The notes beneath the pieces are model-generated. The model saw nothing but the letters and a program-made list of their open reading frames with translations, did not search any database and was not told where the DNA came from. From Candidatus Moraniibacteriota bacterium (GTDB taxonomy: Bacteria; Patescibacteriota; Minisyncoccia; Moranbacterales; GCA-2747515): a stretch of DNA of 5,919 nucleotides. The stretch covers positions 1 through 5,919 of the forward strand of contig JAOZUJ010000060.1 of assembly GCA_029938745.1 (NCBI GenBank), written 5' to 3'. Shown piece by piece: positions 1 through 4,920 of this stretch (positions are counted from its first letter, which is position 1; each line of letters begins with the position of its first letter). The position numbers and the translations under genes were made by a program.

Positions 1-32
1 TTGATAGTACTGCTGGGATAATTAACATAACC

Positions 33-83
33 AATAATTAAAAGGGGTAACGTTAGGGTAACGTTACCCTAACGTTACCCTTT
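33..83 (-). terminator. Probable intrinsic terminator of the grx-trxB-rpiB unit, built from a nested palindrome
   Basis: Positions 45-80 form a perfect 18-bp palindrome centred between 62 and 63, extended by G44-T81, A43-T82 and A42-T83. Read on the minus strand it begins 12 bases after the rpiB stop, and the stem is followed by TTTTAATTATT, a fair U-tract, so it fits a Rho-independent terminator. On the plus strand the run after the stem is TTTCTAAAAA, a weaker terminator. The stem is much longer than a terminator needs and has an internal repeat structure, described as a separate feature. Confidence 0.6.
45..80. repeat. Nested direct and inverted repeat with unit GGGTAACGTTA
   Basis: The unit GGGTAACGTTA occurs at 45-55 and 56-66 as a direct repeat. 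From 59 the reverse-complement form TAACGTTACCC follows at 59-69 and 70-80. Because TAACGTTA is itself a palindrome, the copies interlock, and AACGTT cores fall at 49-54, 60-65 and 71-76, exactly 11 bases apart. The same hexamer core is found in the 1508-1550 array. Its function is unknown; it may be a genomic repeat that also serves as a terminator. Confidence 0.75.
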
Positions 84-94
84 CTAAAAATAAT

Positions 95-535
95 TTACAT
101 ATCAATTTTTGAAATACGTCTTTTGTGTCGATCATCTTCACTAAAATTTGTGTCTAACCACAACTGCACAGCATCTTTTGCTTCATCAGCAGACAAAAAT
201 CGTGCACCAAGCGAAAGCATATTCGCATCATTATGCTGCCGTGAAAGTGTAACAATCTCTGTTGGACCACCATAATACACTGCACATCGCACACCATGCA
301 TTCGATTAGCCACAATTGCCTCACCTTGCCCAGAACCACCAAAAATAATTCCCACACTTGTAGAATCTTTTGCGACATTCTCTGCAGCAGGGCGAATAAA
401 ATCTGGATAATCATCATTTTGGTCAAATGCATTTGTACCACAGTCAACAACATCATGACCGCCATCAGACAAAAATCCTTTTAATTTTTCTTTGAGTTCA
501 TACCCTGCATGATCTGTTCCTAAATATATTTTCAT
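95..535 (-). CDS. rpiB: Ribose-5-phosphate isomerase B (RpiB/LacAB family)
   Basis: Cytoplasmic sugar-phosphate isomerase that interconverts ribulose 5-phosphate and ribose 5-phosphate in the non-oxidative pentose phosphate pathway. Its 146 residues match the usual family length. Visible marks are the N-terminal DHAG (residues 8-11), DDYPDF (41-46), the anion-hole loop GGSGQGE (66-72), NR (77-78), the HND motif (101-103, with the ring-opening His) and a basic C-terminal RHKRR that binds phosphate in the family. The E. coli enzyme has its catalytic-base Cys in the segment CGTGVG; here that Cys is a Gly. Glu72 of GSGxGE matches the Glu-type active site known from Mycobacterium tuberculosis RpiB. 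The ATG at 533-535 is 22 bases after the trxB stop, so the two are probably co-transcribed. I see no Shine-Dalgarno before it. The stop is TAA, and a hairpin terminator follows after 12 bases. Confidence 0.95.
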   Translation of the reverse strand: MKIYLGTDHAGYELKEKLKGFLSDGGHDVVDCGTNAFDQNDDYPDFIRPAAENVAKDSTSVGIIFGGSGQGEAIVANRMHGVRCAVYYGGPTEIVTLSRQHNDANMLSLGARFLSADEAKDAVQLWLDTNFSEDDRHKRRISKIDM

Positions 536-557
536 ATTTTATCTGTAAGCTTATCAA

Positions 558-1499
558 CTATTCCCCATCACCTATTTCCTTTTTAATATATTCATGTGCA
601 CTAAGTAATGCCTTAATTGCATCACCTACAGCAATATTATTTTGTCTATAAATTGCATTTGTAACATCTCCTGCTGCAAATATACCAGGACAACTTGTCT
701 CTTGTGTTTTGAAATCCACTTCAATATTATTCCAATCATCTGTATCAGTAAATTCGCTCACCAATTCACTATTTGGTACAGATCCAATTTCTACGAATAC
801 ACCGCTTACTGCAACTTCATGTTCCTCATCACTGTCATTCTTTTTATATTTCAACCCAGTTACCATCGTTTCCCCAATTACAGCCGATGCATTTGATTCA
901 TAAATTACTTCCACTTTATCAGAACTCAATACTTCCTCCTGTGTAATAGGATCACCACGCAACCCGCCCTCAGGTTTACGAGCAATAACATATACCTTAT
1001 TTACATATGCCAACAAATCCATAACCGCTTCCAAGCCACTATTTCCACCTCCAACAACAGCAACATCTTTATCTCTATAAAATGGTGCATCACATGTTGC
1101 ACAAAAAGCAACACCCTTTCCCTCAAATTCCGCCTCACCCGGTACGCCAAGTCGTCGATGTCGTCCACCAGAACACACAATTACTGTTTTGGTTTGATAT
1201 TTTTCATCTCCTGCAACCACTTCAAATGTTCCATCTTCATTTTTATTTACAACATCAACATTAACACCTACAAAAAGATCAATACTATCTTTTTGTGATT
1301 CCAAATGTTTTTTTAATTTAATTGCCAATTCTGGACCGCTAATTACTTCTTCACCAATCCAATTTTCGATACTGTCTGACACAACAGATTGTCCACCGAT
1401 TTGTTGCGCAAATAATGCTGTTTTGATTTGCTTCCTCGCTGCATAAACTCCAGCAGCAACAGCAGCTGGTCCACCACCAATAATAATTGTTTCGTACAT
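558..1499 (-). CDS. trxB: FAD-dependent pyridine-nucleotide disulfide reductase, thioredoxin reductase / AhpF C-terminal type
   Basis: Flavoprotein of 313 residues, the length of a low-Mr thioredoxin reductase, passing electrons from NAD(P)H through FAD to a redox Cys pair. The FAD motif GGGPAA is at residues 8-13, the active site CATC at 133-136, a second dinucleotide fold GGGNSGLEA at 150-158, and the FAD-ribityl GD at 277-278. After the second fold, classical NADPH-dependent TrxB has HRRxxxR; here it reads ARKPEGGLRGDP (173-184). The stretches GGNSGLEAVMDL and IAVGDAIKALLSA resemble the C-terminal half of alkyl hydroperoxide reductase AhpF, which uses NADH, so coenzyme choice is open and trxB is a family label. 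AhpF's N-terminal domain is absent; the glutaredoxin-like protein encoded just upstream could act in its place. The ATG is the first possible start, since an in-frame TAG lies at 1515-1517. No Shine-Dalgarno is visible; a 9-base repeat array lies just 5'. The stop is TAG. Confidence 0.88.
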   Translation of the reverse strand: MYETIIIGGGPAAVAAGVYAARKQIKTALFAQQIGGQSVVSDSIENWIGEEVISGPELAIKLKKHLESQKDSIDLFVGVNVDVVNKNEDGTFEVVAGDEKYQTKTVIVCSGGRHRRLGVPGEAEFEGKGVAFCATCDAPFYRDKDVAVVGGGNSGLEAVMDLLAYVNKVYVIARKPEGGLRGDPITQEEVLSSDKVEVIYESNASAVIGETMVTGLKYKKNDSDEEHEVAVSGVFVEIGSVPNSELVSEFTDTDDWNNIEVDFKTQETSCPGIFAAGDVTNAIYRQNNIAVGDAIKALLSAHEYIKKEIGDGE

Positions 1500-1507
1500 A
1501 ATGAGAG

Positions 1508-1550
1508 AAACGTTCTAAACGTTCTGGATGTTCCAAACGTTCAAAACGAT
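1508..1550. repeat. Short tandem array, 9-base period, core AACGTT
   Basis: Units begin at 1508, 1517, 1526, 1535 and 1544: AAACGTTCT, AAACGTTCT, GGATGTTCC, AAACGTTCA, then a partial AAACGATAA. Three carry the palindromic core AACGTT and the middle one is diverged. The array ends 8 bases before the trxB start codon, so it would lie in the 5' leader or promoter region of that gene. Read on the minus strand it also encodes an ERLER-like peptide in a different frame, which I treat as spurious. Confidence 0.75.
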
Positions 1551-1596
1551 AATAAATAATTAAATTTTAAATAATAAACAGTATAAATTCATCATA
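1551..1596. other. AT-rich spacer between two repeats, no gene seen
   Basis: Almost pure A/T, with the segment ATAATAAA present twice (about 1550 and 1571). It could hold a minus-strand promoter for trxB, but no -35/-10 pair with good spacing stands out, and trxB may simply be read through from the glutaredoxin gene. Confidence 0.4.
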
Positions 1597-1625
1597 GTAG
1601 TGACAGGTTTGAAACCTGTCACTAC
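1597..1625. repeat. Perfect REP-like palindrome with GTAG/CTAC ends
   Basis: Two 14-base arms, GTAGTGACAGGTTT and its exact reverse complement, meet around a single G at 1611. It lies 27 bases after the glutaredoxin stop. No U-tract follows on either strand, so it is not a standard intrinsic terminator. A GTAG tetranucleotide at the foot of a hairpin is the known recognition signature of REP elements mobilised by RAYT (TnpA-REP) transposases of the IS200/Y1 type. No such transposase is in the window, so assignment to that class is inference. Its outer bases GTAGTGA/TCACTAC are shared with the palindrome at 2042-2074. Confidence 0.75.
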
Positions 1626-1652
1626 ATACACTATCTACATATCTAACATCAA

Positions 1653-1898
1653 TTACAATCCTAAGAGATTTGTAAGTTGTACCTGATCAAAACCAACAAG
1701 AACTTCTTCTTGACCATCCTTTTTGATAATAATTACTGGCACACCCATTTGTCCAGTTTTTTCTACCATTTCTTGTGCTTTTTGTTGATCCACAGAAACG
1801 TCAACCTCTGTGTATTCAACACCCTTCTCCTGCAAAAAATCTTTTGCCATTGTACAATATCCACATGTTGGCGTGGAATAAACTGTTACTTCTGCCAT
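1653..1898 (-). CDS. Glutaredoxin-like protein (NrdH/YruB type)
   Basis: Small cytoplasmic thiol-disulfide carrier of 81 residues, a complete single glutaredoxin fold. The redox motif CGYC is at residues 12-15 after strand VTVYSTPT. The cis-proline that shapes the active site is in GVPVI (Pro54). The C-terminal GFDQ (69-72) leading into LTNLLG is typical of the YruB-like glutaredoxin subgroup. It is transcribed just ahead of the AhpF/TrxB-like flavoprotein, 153 bases apart, which suggests that the flavoprotein reduces it. In Clostridium pasteurianum a comparable flavoprotein and glutaredoxin-like protein form a reducing chain to a peroxidase; no peroxidase is in this window. Other possible clients are ribonucleotide reductase and general protein disulfides. 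No Shine-Dalgarno is seen before the ATG. The stop is TAA, and a palindrome lies 27 bases beyond it. Confidence 0.9.
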   Translation of the reverse strand: MAEVTVYSTPTCGYCTMAKDFLQEKGVEYTEVDVSVDQQKAQEMVEKTGQMGVPVIIIKKDGQEEVLVGFDQVQLTNLLGL

Positions 1899-1902
1899 AG
1901 TT

Positions 1903-1931
1903 TTATATATTACAATTTAATTTGCCTACAA
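1903..1931 (-). promoter_or_regulatory. Possible promoter of the glutaredoxin gene
   Basis: On the minus strand TTGTAG (1931-1926), 17 bases, then ATATAA (1908-1903) is a moderate sigma70 match. The start of transcription would fall almost on the ATG at 1898, giving a leaderless or nearly leaderless message, consistent with the missing Shine-Dalgarno. The region is so A/T-rich that chance matches are likely. Confidence 0.3.
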
Positions 1932-2009
1932 CGTGTGTGCATATACACTAGCAACACAAGTAGACACACCTATTGTACCACATCAAATTATATGCACAAA
2001 TAGCTCATC

Positions 2010-2038
2010 TTGACCAAACACTATTTTACAGGCATAAT
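2010..2038 (+). promoter_or_regulatory. Sigma70-type promoter for tRNA-Arg
   Basis: TTGACC (-35, 2010-2015), a 17-base spacer, and CATAAT (-10, 2033-2038), each one base off consensus and at ideal spacing. Transcription would start near 2044-2046, about 40 bases before the mature tRNA. It is the only convincing plus-strand promoter before the tRNA. Confidence 0.65.
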
Positions 2039-2041
2039 ATA

Positions 2042-2074
2042 GTAGTGAAAAATCATTATTACATTTTTCACTAC
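2042..2074. repeat. Perfect 12-bp inverted repeat in the tRNA leader
   Basis: GTAGTGAAAAAT (2042-2053) pairs exactly with ATTTTTCACTAC (2063-2074) around the 9-base loop CATTATTAC. It sits between the -10 box and the tRNA and overlaps the predicted transcription start, so it could be an operator-like site, a leader hairpin trimmed during 5' tRNA maturation, or an inserted REP-like element. Its outer seven bases on each side are the same as in the palindrome at 1597-1625. Confidence 0.7.
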
Positions 2075-2085
2075 CAGTTACATAT

Positions 2086-2158
2086 GCTCTCGTGGTGAAA
2101 TTGGATATCACGTTTGGTTTCGGCCCAAATGTTCTAGGTTCAAGTCCTGGCGAGAGCA
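2086..2158 (+). tRNA. tRNA-Arg, anticodon UCG
   Basis: A 73-base cloverleaf that reads CGA, and by wobble probably other CGN codons. The acceptor stem GCTCTCG (2086-2092) pairs fully with CGAGAGC (2151-2157). The D stem GTGA/TCAC is 2095-2098 with 2108-2111. The anticodon stem TTTGG/CCAAA is 2113-2117 with 2125-2129, around loop TTTCGGC, giving U33, anticodon TCG at 2120-2122 and G37. The T stem CTAGG/CCTGG (one G-U pair) encloses TTCAAGT. The D loop has GG at 18-19 and an A at position 20, an arginine identity base in bacteria, and A73 is the discriminator. The variable loop has only 4 bases. CCA is not encoded, so it must be added after transcription. It is the only plus-strand gene in the window. 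Confidence 0.93.
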
Positions 2159-2164
2159 CAATAT

Positions 2165-2195
2165 CAAAAAAACACTTTTTATAAAGTGTTTTTTG
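2165..2195. terminator. Bidirectional intrinsic terminator between tRNA-Arg and the pil operon
   Basis: Arms 2167-2178 and 2183-2194 pair over 12 bases around the loop TTAT. The core is CACTTT/AAAGTG, flanked by a run of A on the left (2166-2172) and a run of T on the right (2189-2194). It therefore reads as hairpin plus U-tract in both directions. It begins 7 bases after the tRNA end on the plus strand and 9 bases after the last pil-operon stop on the minus strand, serving two convergent units. Confidence 0.85.
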
Positions 2196-2203
2196 ATTAT
2201 AAA

Positions 2204-2623
2204 TTATTCTATTCTTTCTTTATCTTCCTGCTCTTGATTATCAGCCTGACCTTCATTTTCATCTTCACTTACATCTTCTTGTTGGATTTCTGCATCATAG
2301 AAAATATCACTATATTGACCCCGTGATTCATAAAATCGCTCCTGTCGCAATAAGATCACTGATTTTAATTCATCGAATTTTTCTTTTTTAAAAATAGTTT
2401 CTTTATTTTTTTTATCAATGTATTGTTTTTTTTCTTCTTCACTGACAATTTTTGCATTCATGCTTGTGTACCACACATATCCTATTATACTTGCAATAAC
2501 AATAACCAACACAACCATGGCATACGGAAATGCCTTAGACCCCCATTCGCGCATTTTTTTCATAATTGCGTTAATGTCACTTGTTGGTTTATTAAATGTA
2601 TCACGTCCTCTTAATCCAAACAT
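2204..2623 (-). CDS. Small single-pass membrane protein, last gene of the pil operon (function unknown)
   Basis: I do not recognise a named family. The 139 residues begin with a basic cytoplasmic segment. One strong membrane helix follows at about residues 33-53 (AMVVLVIVIASIIGYVWY), then a charged, probably helical region at 58-95, then a stretch with RQERFYESRGQYSDIFYD (93-110), and a very acidic tail with many Glu, Asp and Gln. Its place after pilO is where pilP sits in classical pilMNOPQ operons, but it has no lipobox Cys and so is not a PilP lipoprotein. From memory, small proteins with a comparable R-x-x-R-F ... D-x-F ending occur beside pilMNO in CPR genomes; that resemblance is weak evidence. 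An accessory part of the pilus alignment complex is the most likely role. The gene starts 9 bases after pilO, has a visible Shine-Dalgarno, and ends in TAA just before the terminator. Confidence 0.75.
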   Translation of the reverse strand: MFGLRGRDTFNKPTSDINAIMKKMREWGSKAFPYAMVVLVIVIASIIGYVWYTSMNAKIVSEEEKKQYIDKKNKETIFKKEKFDELKSVILLRQERFYESRGQYSDIFYDAEIQQEDVSEDENEGQADNQEQEDKERIE

Positions 2624-2628
2624 ACGTA

Positions 2629-2634
2629 TTCCTT
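2629..2634 (-). promoter_or_regulatory. Shine-Dalgarno AAGGAA of the last pil gene
   Basis: AAGGAA lies 5 bases before the ATG at 2623 and overlaps the pilO stop codon TAA (2635-2633). It is the clearest ribosome binding site in the window; the other starts have weak or no purine runs. It supports the chosen start and suggests translational coupling to pilO. Confidence 0.65.
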
Positions 2635-3244
2635 ATTTATTACTATCCAAATAAAATTTAGCATTCATTGTTGTCTTGAGAAGATCACTACGTGGATTGT
2701 CAGGCCCTCCAGCTGTTTTTGCAAGATTGAATGATGTTATATCAGCAAAATAGTGCATGTTTTCTATTTTTTTCACAAACTCAATCAAATCATTATAATT
2801 ACCAACCAACACCATATCCACACTCAAAATATTACCCACACTCGGTGCAGTAGTTGATTTATCACCTTCAACCTTTTTCTTTTTTGCATCATCTTCTTTT
2901 ACTATTTTTTTCACTGACAATGAAATACTGTCATTTCCAGTATCCTCTGCTAATTGCTCTAATGCAGAAAACAACCGTACTTTTTCATCATCACTATCTG
3001 GCAAAAGTATATTCATCCATTCAACACCCTCATCAATGTATGATACATTTTTTTTAAATATATAAATATTGTTCAAAAATTCATTTGACAAAGCATAATC
3101 TAATTGTATTTGTTTTAATTCTTCTGTTTTCGTTCTGATCATATCAACAATGCTCACTGACCGAAATATCATAATGAAAGCTAATACAAAAAAGATTGTA
3201 ACAGCTATCAATTGGCGATAATATTTTCTAATAAAATTAAGCAT
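2633..3244 (-). CDS. pilO: Type IV pilus inner-membrane alignment protein PilO-like
   Basis: A bitopic inner-membrane protein that in known systems pairs with PilN to link the cytoplasmic PilM ring and motor to the pilin assembly site. Of 203 residues, the first ten are basic and cytoplasmic, a membrane helix spans about 11-29, and a coiled-coil-like stretch follows at 35-65. The C-terminal part carries the PilO-type pattern DMVLVGNYNDLIEFVKKIEN (143-162) and then the ADITSFNLA strand, the ferredoxin-like fold of the family. A lysine-rich low-complexity linker (116-129) interrupts the middle of the external domain. The start is 3 bases after the pilN stop, so the genes are tightly coupled. 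Identification rests on pattern, topology and position; sequence identity in this family is always low. Confidence 0.85.
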   Translation of the reverse strand: MLNFIRKYYRQLIAVTIFFVLAFIMIFRSVSIVDMIRTKTEELKQIQLDYALSNEFLNNIYIFKKNVSYIDEGVEWMNILLPDSDDEKVRLFSALEQLAEDTGNDSISLSVKKIVKEDDAKKKKVEGDKSTTAPSVGNILSVDMVLVGNYNDLIEFVKKIENMHYFADITSFNLAKTAGGPDNPRSDLLKTTMNAKFYLDSNK

Positions 3245-3247
3245 ATC

Positions 3248-3811
3248 TTATTTAAAACATTCTAAATTAACTTTGGATGTCATTGTAAATGCAACATCTA
3301 CCGGTACTGTCAATTCTGATTCTGGCACAGCAATCTCACTAAAACATTGTATGTCATTATGTTTTATATTTCTGAATTTCTCTTTCATGAGTACAACATC
3401 CTCACGCGTATTTGCAATTGCCTTAATAACAACTGTGTCCTCATTTGCAACAACTGAGTCGATTATAATATTTTGAGAAATATTTTCACTTAGTATTATC
3501 AAAAATCGTGACATTGACACATGCCCTTTATCTAATTGCTCTACCAGCGTCATTTTTTTATGTATATTTGAAAATTTTGCATGCATTGTGGCAATTTCTT
3601 TATATTGTCCTTGCTGTACGATCTCATCCCTTGTTGTTTGCATGATTGACGTTTCTGTTTTCAAAATAAAATATATTGCAAAAAGACTTAAGATAAGAAA
3701 CATGAGCAAAATAAGCACATAAATCTCTCGTTCCATGACAATACGAAAAATCTTTTGTGTATGCAAATGCTTTTTTTGTTTTCCTGGTAATAAATTGAAA
3801 CGAATTTTCAT
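3248..3811 (-). CDS. pilN: Type IV pilus assembly protein PilN
   Basis: A 187-residue bitopic inner-membrane protein, partner of PilM and PilO. The N-terminal FNLLPG (5-10) is the conserved PilN motif, the short cytoplasmic tail that docks into PilM. A basic segment (11-29) leads into one membrane helix at about 30-50. A helical, coiled-coil-like region (52-95) follows, then an alpha/beta domain with SRFLIILSENI (101-111) and IIIDSVV (115-121), matching the Fimbrial-assembly (PilN) fold. Its ATG overlaps the pilM stop as ATGA, a sign of translational coupling with the protein it binds. The C-terminal domain has two Cys (156, 185); if it faces an oxidising outside they could pair, which I cannot judge. 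Confidence 0.92.
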   Translation of the reverse strand: MKIRFNLLPGKQKKHLHTQKIFRIVMEREIYVLILLMFLILSLFAIYFILKTETSIMQTTRDEIVQQGQYKEIATMHAKFSNIHKKMTLVEQLDKGHVSMSRFLIILSENISQNIIIDSVVANEDTVVIKAIANTREDVVLMKEKFRNIKHNDIQCFSEIAVPESELTVPVDVAFTMTSKVNLECFK

Positions 3812-4869
3812 AATTCTTTTGAAGCAAGGCCAATTACGGTTGCATATTGTACTGATGCATCTCTGTCCATCGGTGGCACGCCCTTGAAATTCATATTAAC
3901 CCACGGATTACCTAATTCAATATTGTATCCCAATCGTCGTGAAAGATATGGTGCAAGTCCGATTGTCTTTGCGCCACCACCACATAGGATAATACGATCA
4001 ATCGTATCAGAATATGTAAGTCCTGTGATATAAAAATCGATAGACTTTTGCGCCTCTACTACAAAATTTTCCACAACTGATTCTATCGCTTGAAATACAT
4101 GATCATTTTTGAGAACTGAACCAATGCCATATGTAATTTTGATATTTTCTGCTTCCTTATATGAGATACCAAATGTTTGTTCAATGGCTTTTGTCATTGA
4201 TTCTGCTGACAGTGGAATATTTGATGTAAAAACTGGAATATTATCAACAGTAATTACAAAACTCGTGCTCTTATCTCCAATATCAATAATCATCGTCGTC
4301 ACACCTTTTTCATCATCACGCAATAAGCTATTTGCCTGCGCGACAGACTCAATCTCAAAACCATACACTGTAAGATTTGCTCTCCGTAATAATCGTATAA
4401 GATTATTGATAAACTTTTTGGAAACTGCAGCGACAATCACATCCATTTGTTTTTCGTCTTTTGTCAATCGACGATCCAACACCTGCCAATCATAATACAC
4501 CTGATCAATTGACAGAGGAATTGCCGCTTCAATTTCCCATTTAATTGCCTCAGCAACTTCTTCATCTTTCATTTGTGGAATTGTTACGATACGCACAAAT
4601 GATTTGGACTCTGGCAAGGAACAAATGACATTTTTAGCTGAAATTTGTGCTTTTTTTCGTGCACGTTTAATCGCATCGACTAGACCATCAACATTTTTGA
4701 TATCACCGTCTGTAATTGTCTCTGCTCCAAGTTTTTCGGACGCAAAACCATACACGCTATCATGTTTTCCATGACGCGCCATTTGCAAAACCTTTACAGA
4801 TAATTCGCTAATATCCAAGCCAAAATATGGTGGCATTGGATCAATAATTTTTTTATTCAAAATAGACAT
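3808..4869 (-). CDS. pilM: Type IV pilus assembly protein PilM, actin-like ATPase
   Basis: Cytoplasmic actin/FtsA-fold protein that binds ATP and the PilN tail and joins the cytoplasmic motor side to the membrane alignment complex. At 353 residues it has the usual length. The phosphate-1 loop is YFGLDISELSVK (15-26), the inserted domain 1C spans roughly 90-175 with WEIEAAIPLSIDQVYYDW (111-128), which is very typical of PilM, the phosphate-2 loop is IIDIGDKSTSFVI (194-206), and the adenosine motif is ILCGGGAKTIGLAPYLSRRLG (294-314). In loop 1 the usual Gly after Asp-Ile is Ser followed by Glu, a small departure. The ATG at 4869 gives a complete protein; a Met at residue 12 is an alternative just before the first strand. 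No Shine-Dalgarno is seen. It is 51 bases after the pilin-like gene, and its TGA stop overlaps pilN. Confidence 0.95.
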   Translation of the reverse strand: MSILNKKIIDPMPPYFGLDISELSVKVLQMARHGKHDSVYGFASEKLGAETITDGDIKNVDGLVDAIKRARKKAQISAKNVICSLPESKSFVRIVTIPQMKDEEVAEAIKWEIEAAIPLSIDQVYYDWQVLDRRLTKDEKQMDVIVAAVSKKFINNLIRLLRRANLTVYGFEIESVAQANSLLRDDEKGVTTMIIDIGDKSTSFVITVDNIPVFTSNIPLSAESMTKAIEQTFGISYKEAENIKITYGIGSVLKNDHVFQAIESVVENFVVEAQKSIDFYITGLTYSDTIDRIILCGGGAKTIGLAPYLSRRLGYNIELGNPWVNMNFKGVPPMDRDASVQYATVIGLASKEL

Positions 4870-4920
4870 AACGCATTTTTTGTTTTTGTGTGTATATGTA
4901 TATTATCATACAATGAAAAA
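4870..4920 (-). other. AT-rich spacer before pilM
   Basis: This 51-base gap is the longest inside the pil block. It contains GATAAT and ATATAC-like runs that could be a -10 box for an internal pilM promoter, but no properly spaced -35 is visible, and no terminator hairpin follows the upstream gene. Read-through from the upstream gene seems as likely as an internal promoter. Confidence 0.3.

Noticed and set aside
1351..1536. 61-codon minus-strand frame beginning MEHPERLERF before and across the trxB start
   Set aside because: Its start is the 9-base repeat array and the rest is trxB read in another frame, with Trp and Cys runs typical of an out-of-frame shadow. The trxB frame itself has a stop at 1515-1517 and cannot be extended.
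1508..1550. Short CRISPR-like array
   Set aside because: Units are only 9 bases with no spacers between them, and no cas genes are nearby.
1597..1625. Intrinsic terminator of the glutaredoxin gene
   Set aside because: The hairpin is strong, but no U-run follows on the minus strand (it continues TATGATGAATTT), so Rho-independent termination is not supported.
2086..2158. tRNA-Pro(CGG) or another identity from a shifted anticodon loop
   Set aside because: Shifting the loop by one base breaks the TTTGG/CCAAA stem. With the five-pair stem and a seven-base loop the anticodon is UCG, and A20 and A73 agree with arginine.
2204..2623. PilP lipoprotein
   Set aside because: There is no N-terminal signal with a lipobox Cys; the membrane helix is internal (33-53) and follows a basic cytoplasmic segment.
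3808..3811. UGA recoded as glycine, as in some CPR lineages
   Set aside because: TGA ends pilM exactly where pilN starts (ATGA overlap) and at the normal PilM length, and no in-frame UGA needs to be read in any gene here.
4109..4495. Plus-strand frame of 128 codons opposite pilM
   Set aside because: It lies wholly antisense to the well-supported pilM and shows no recognisable domain; the same holds for the other plus-strand frames at 642-896, 1677-2003, 2418-2654 and 5088-5555.
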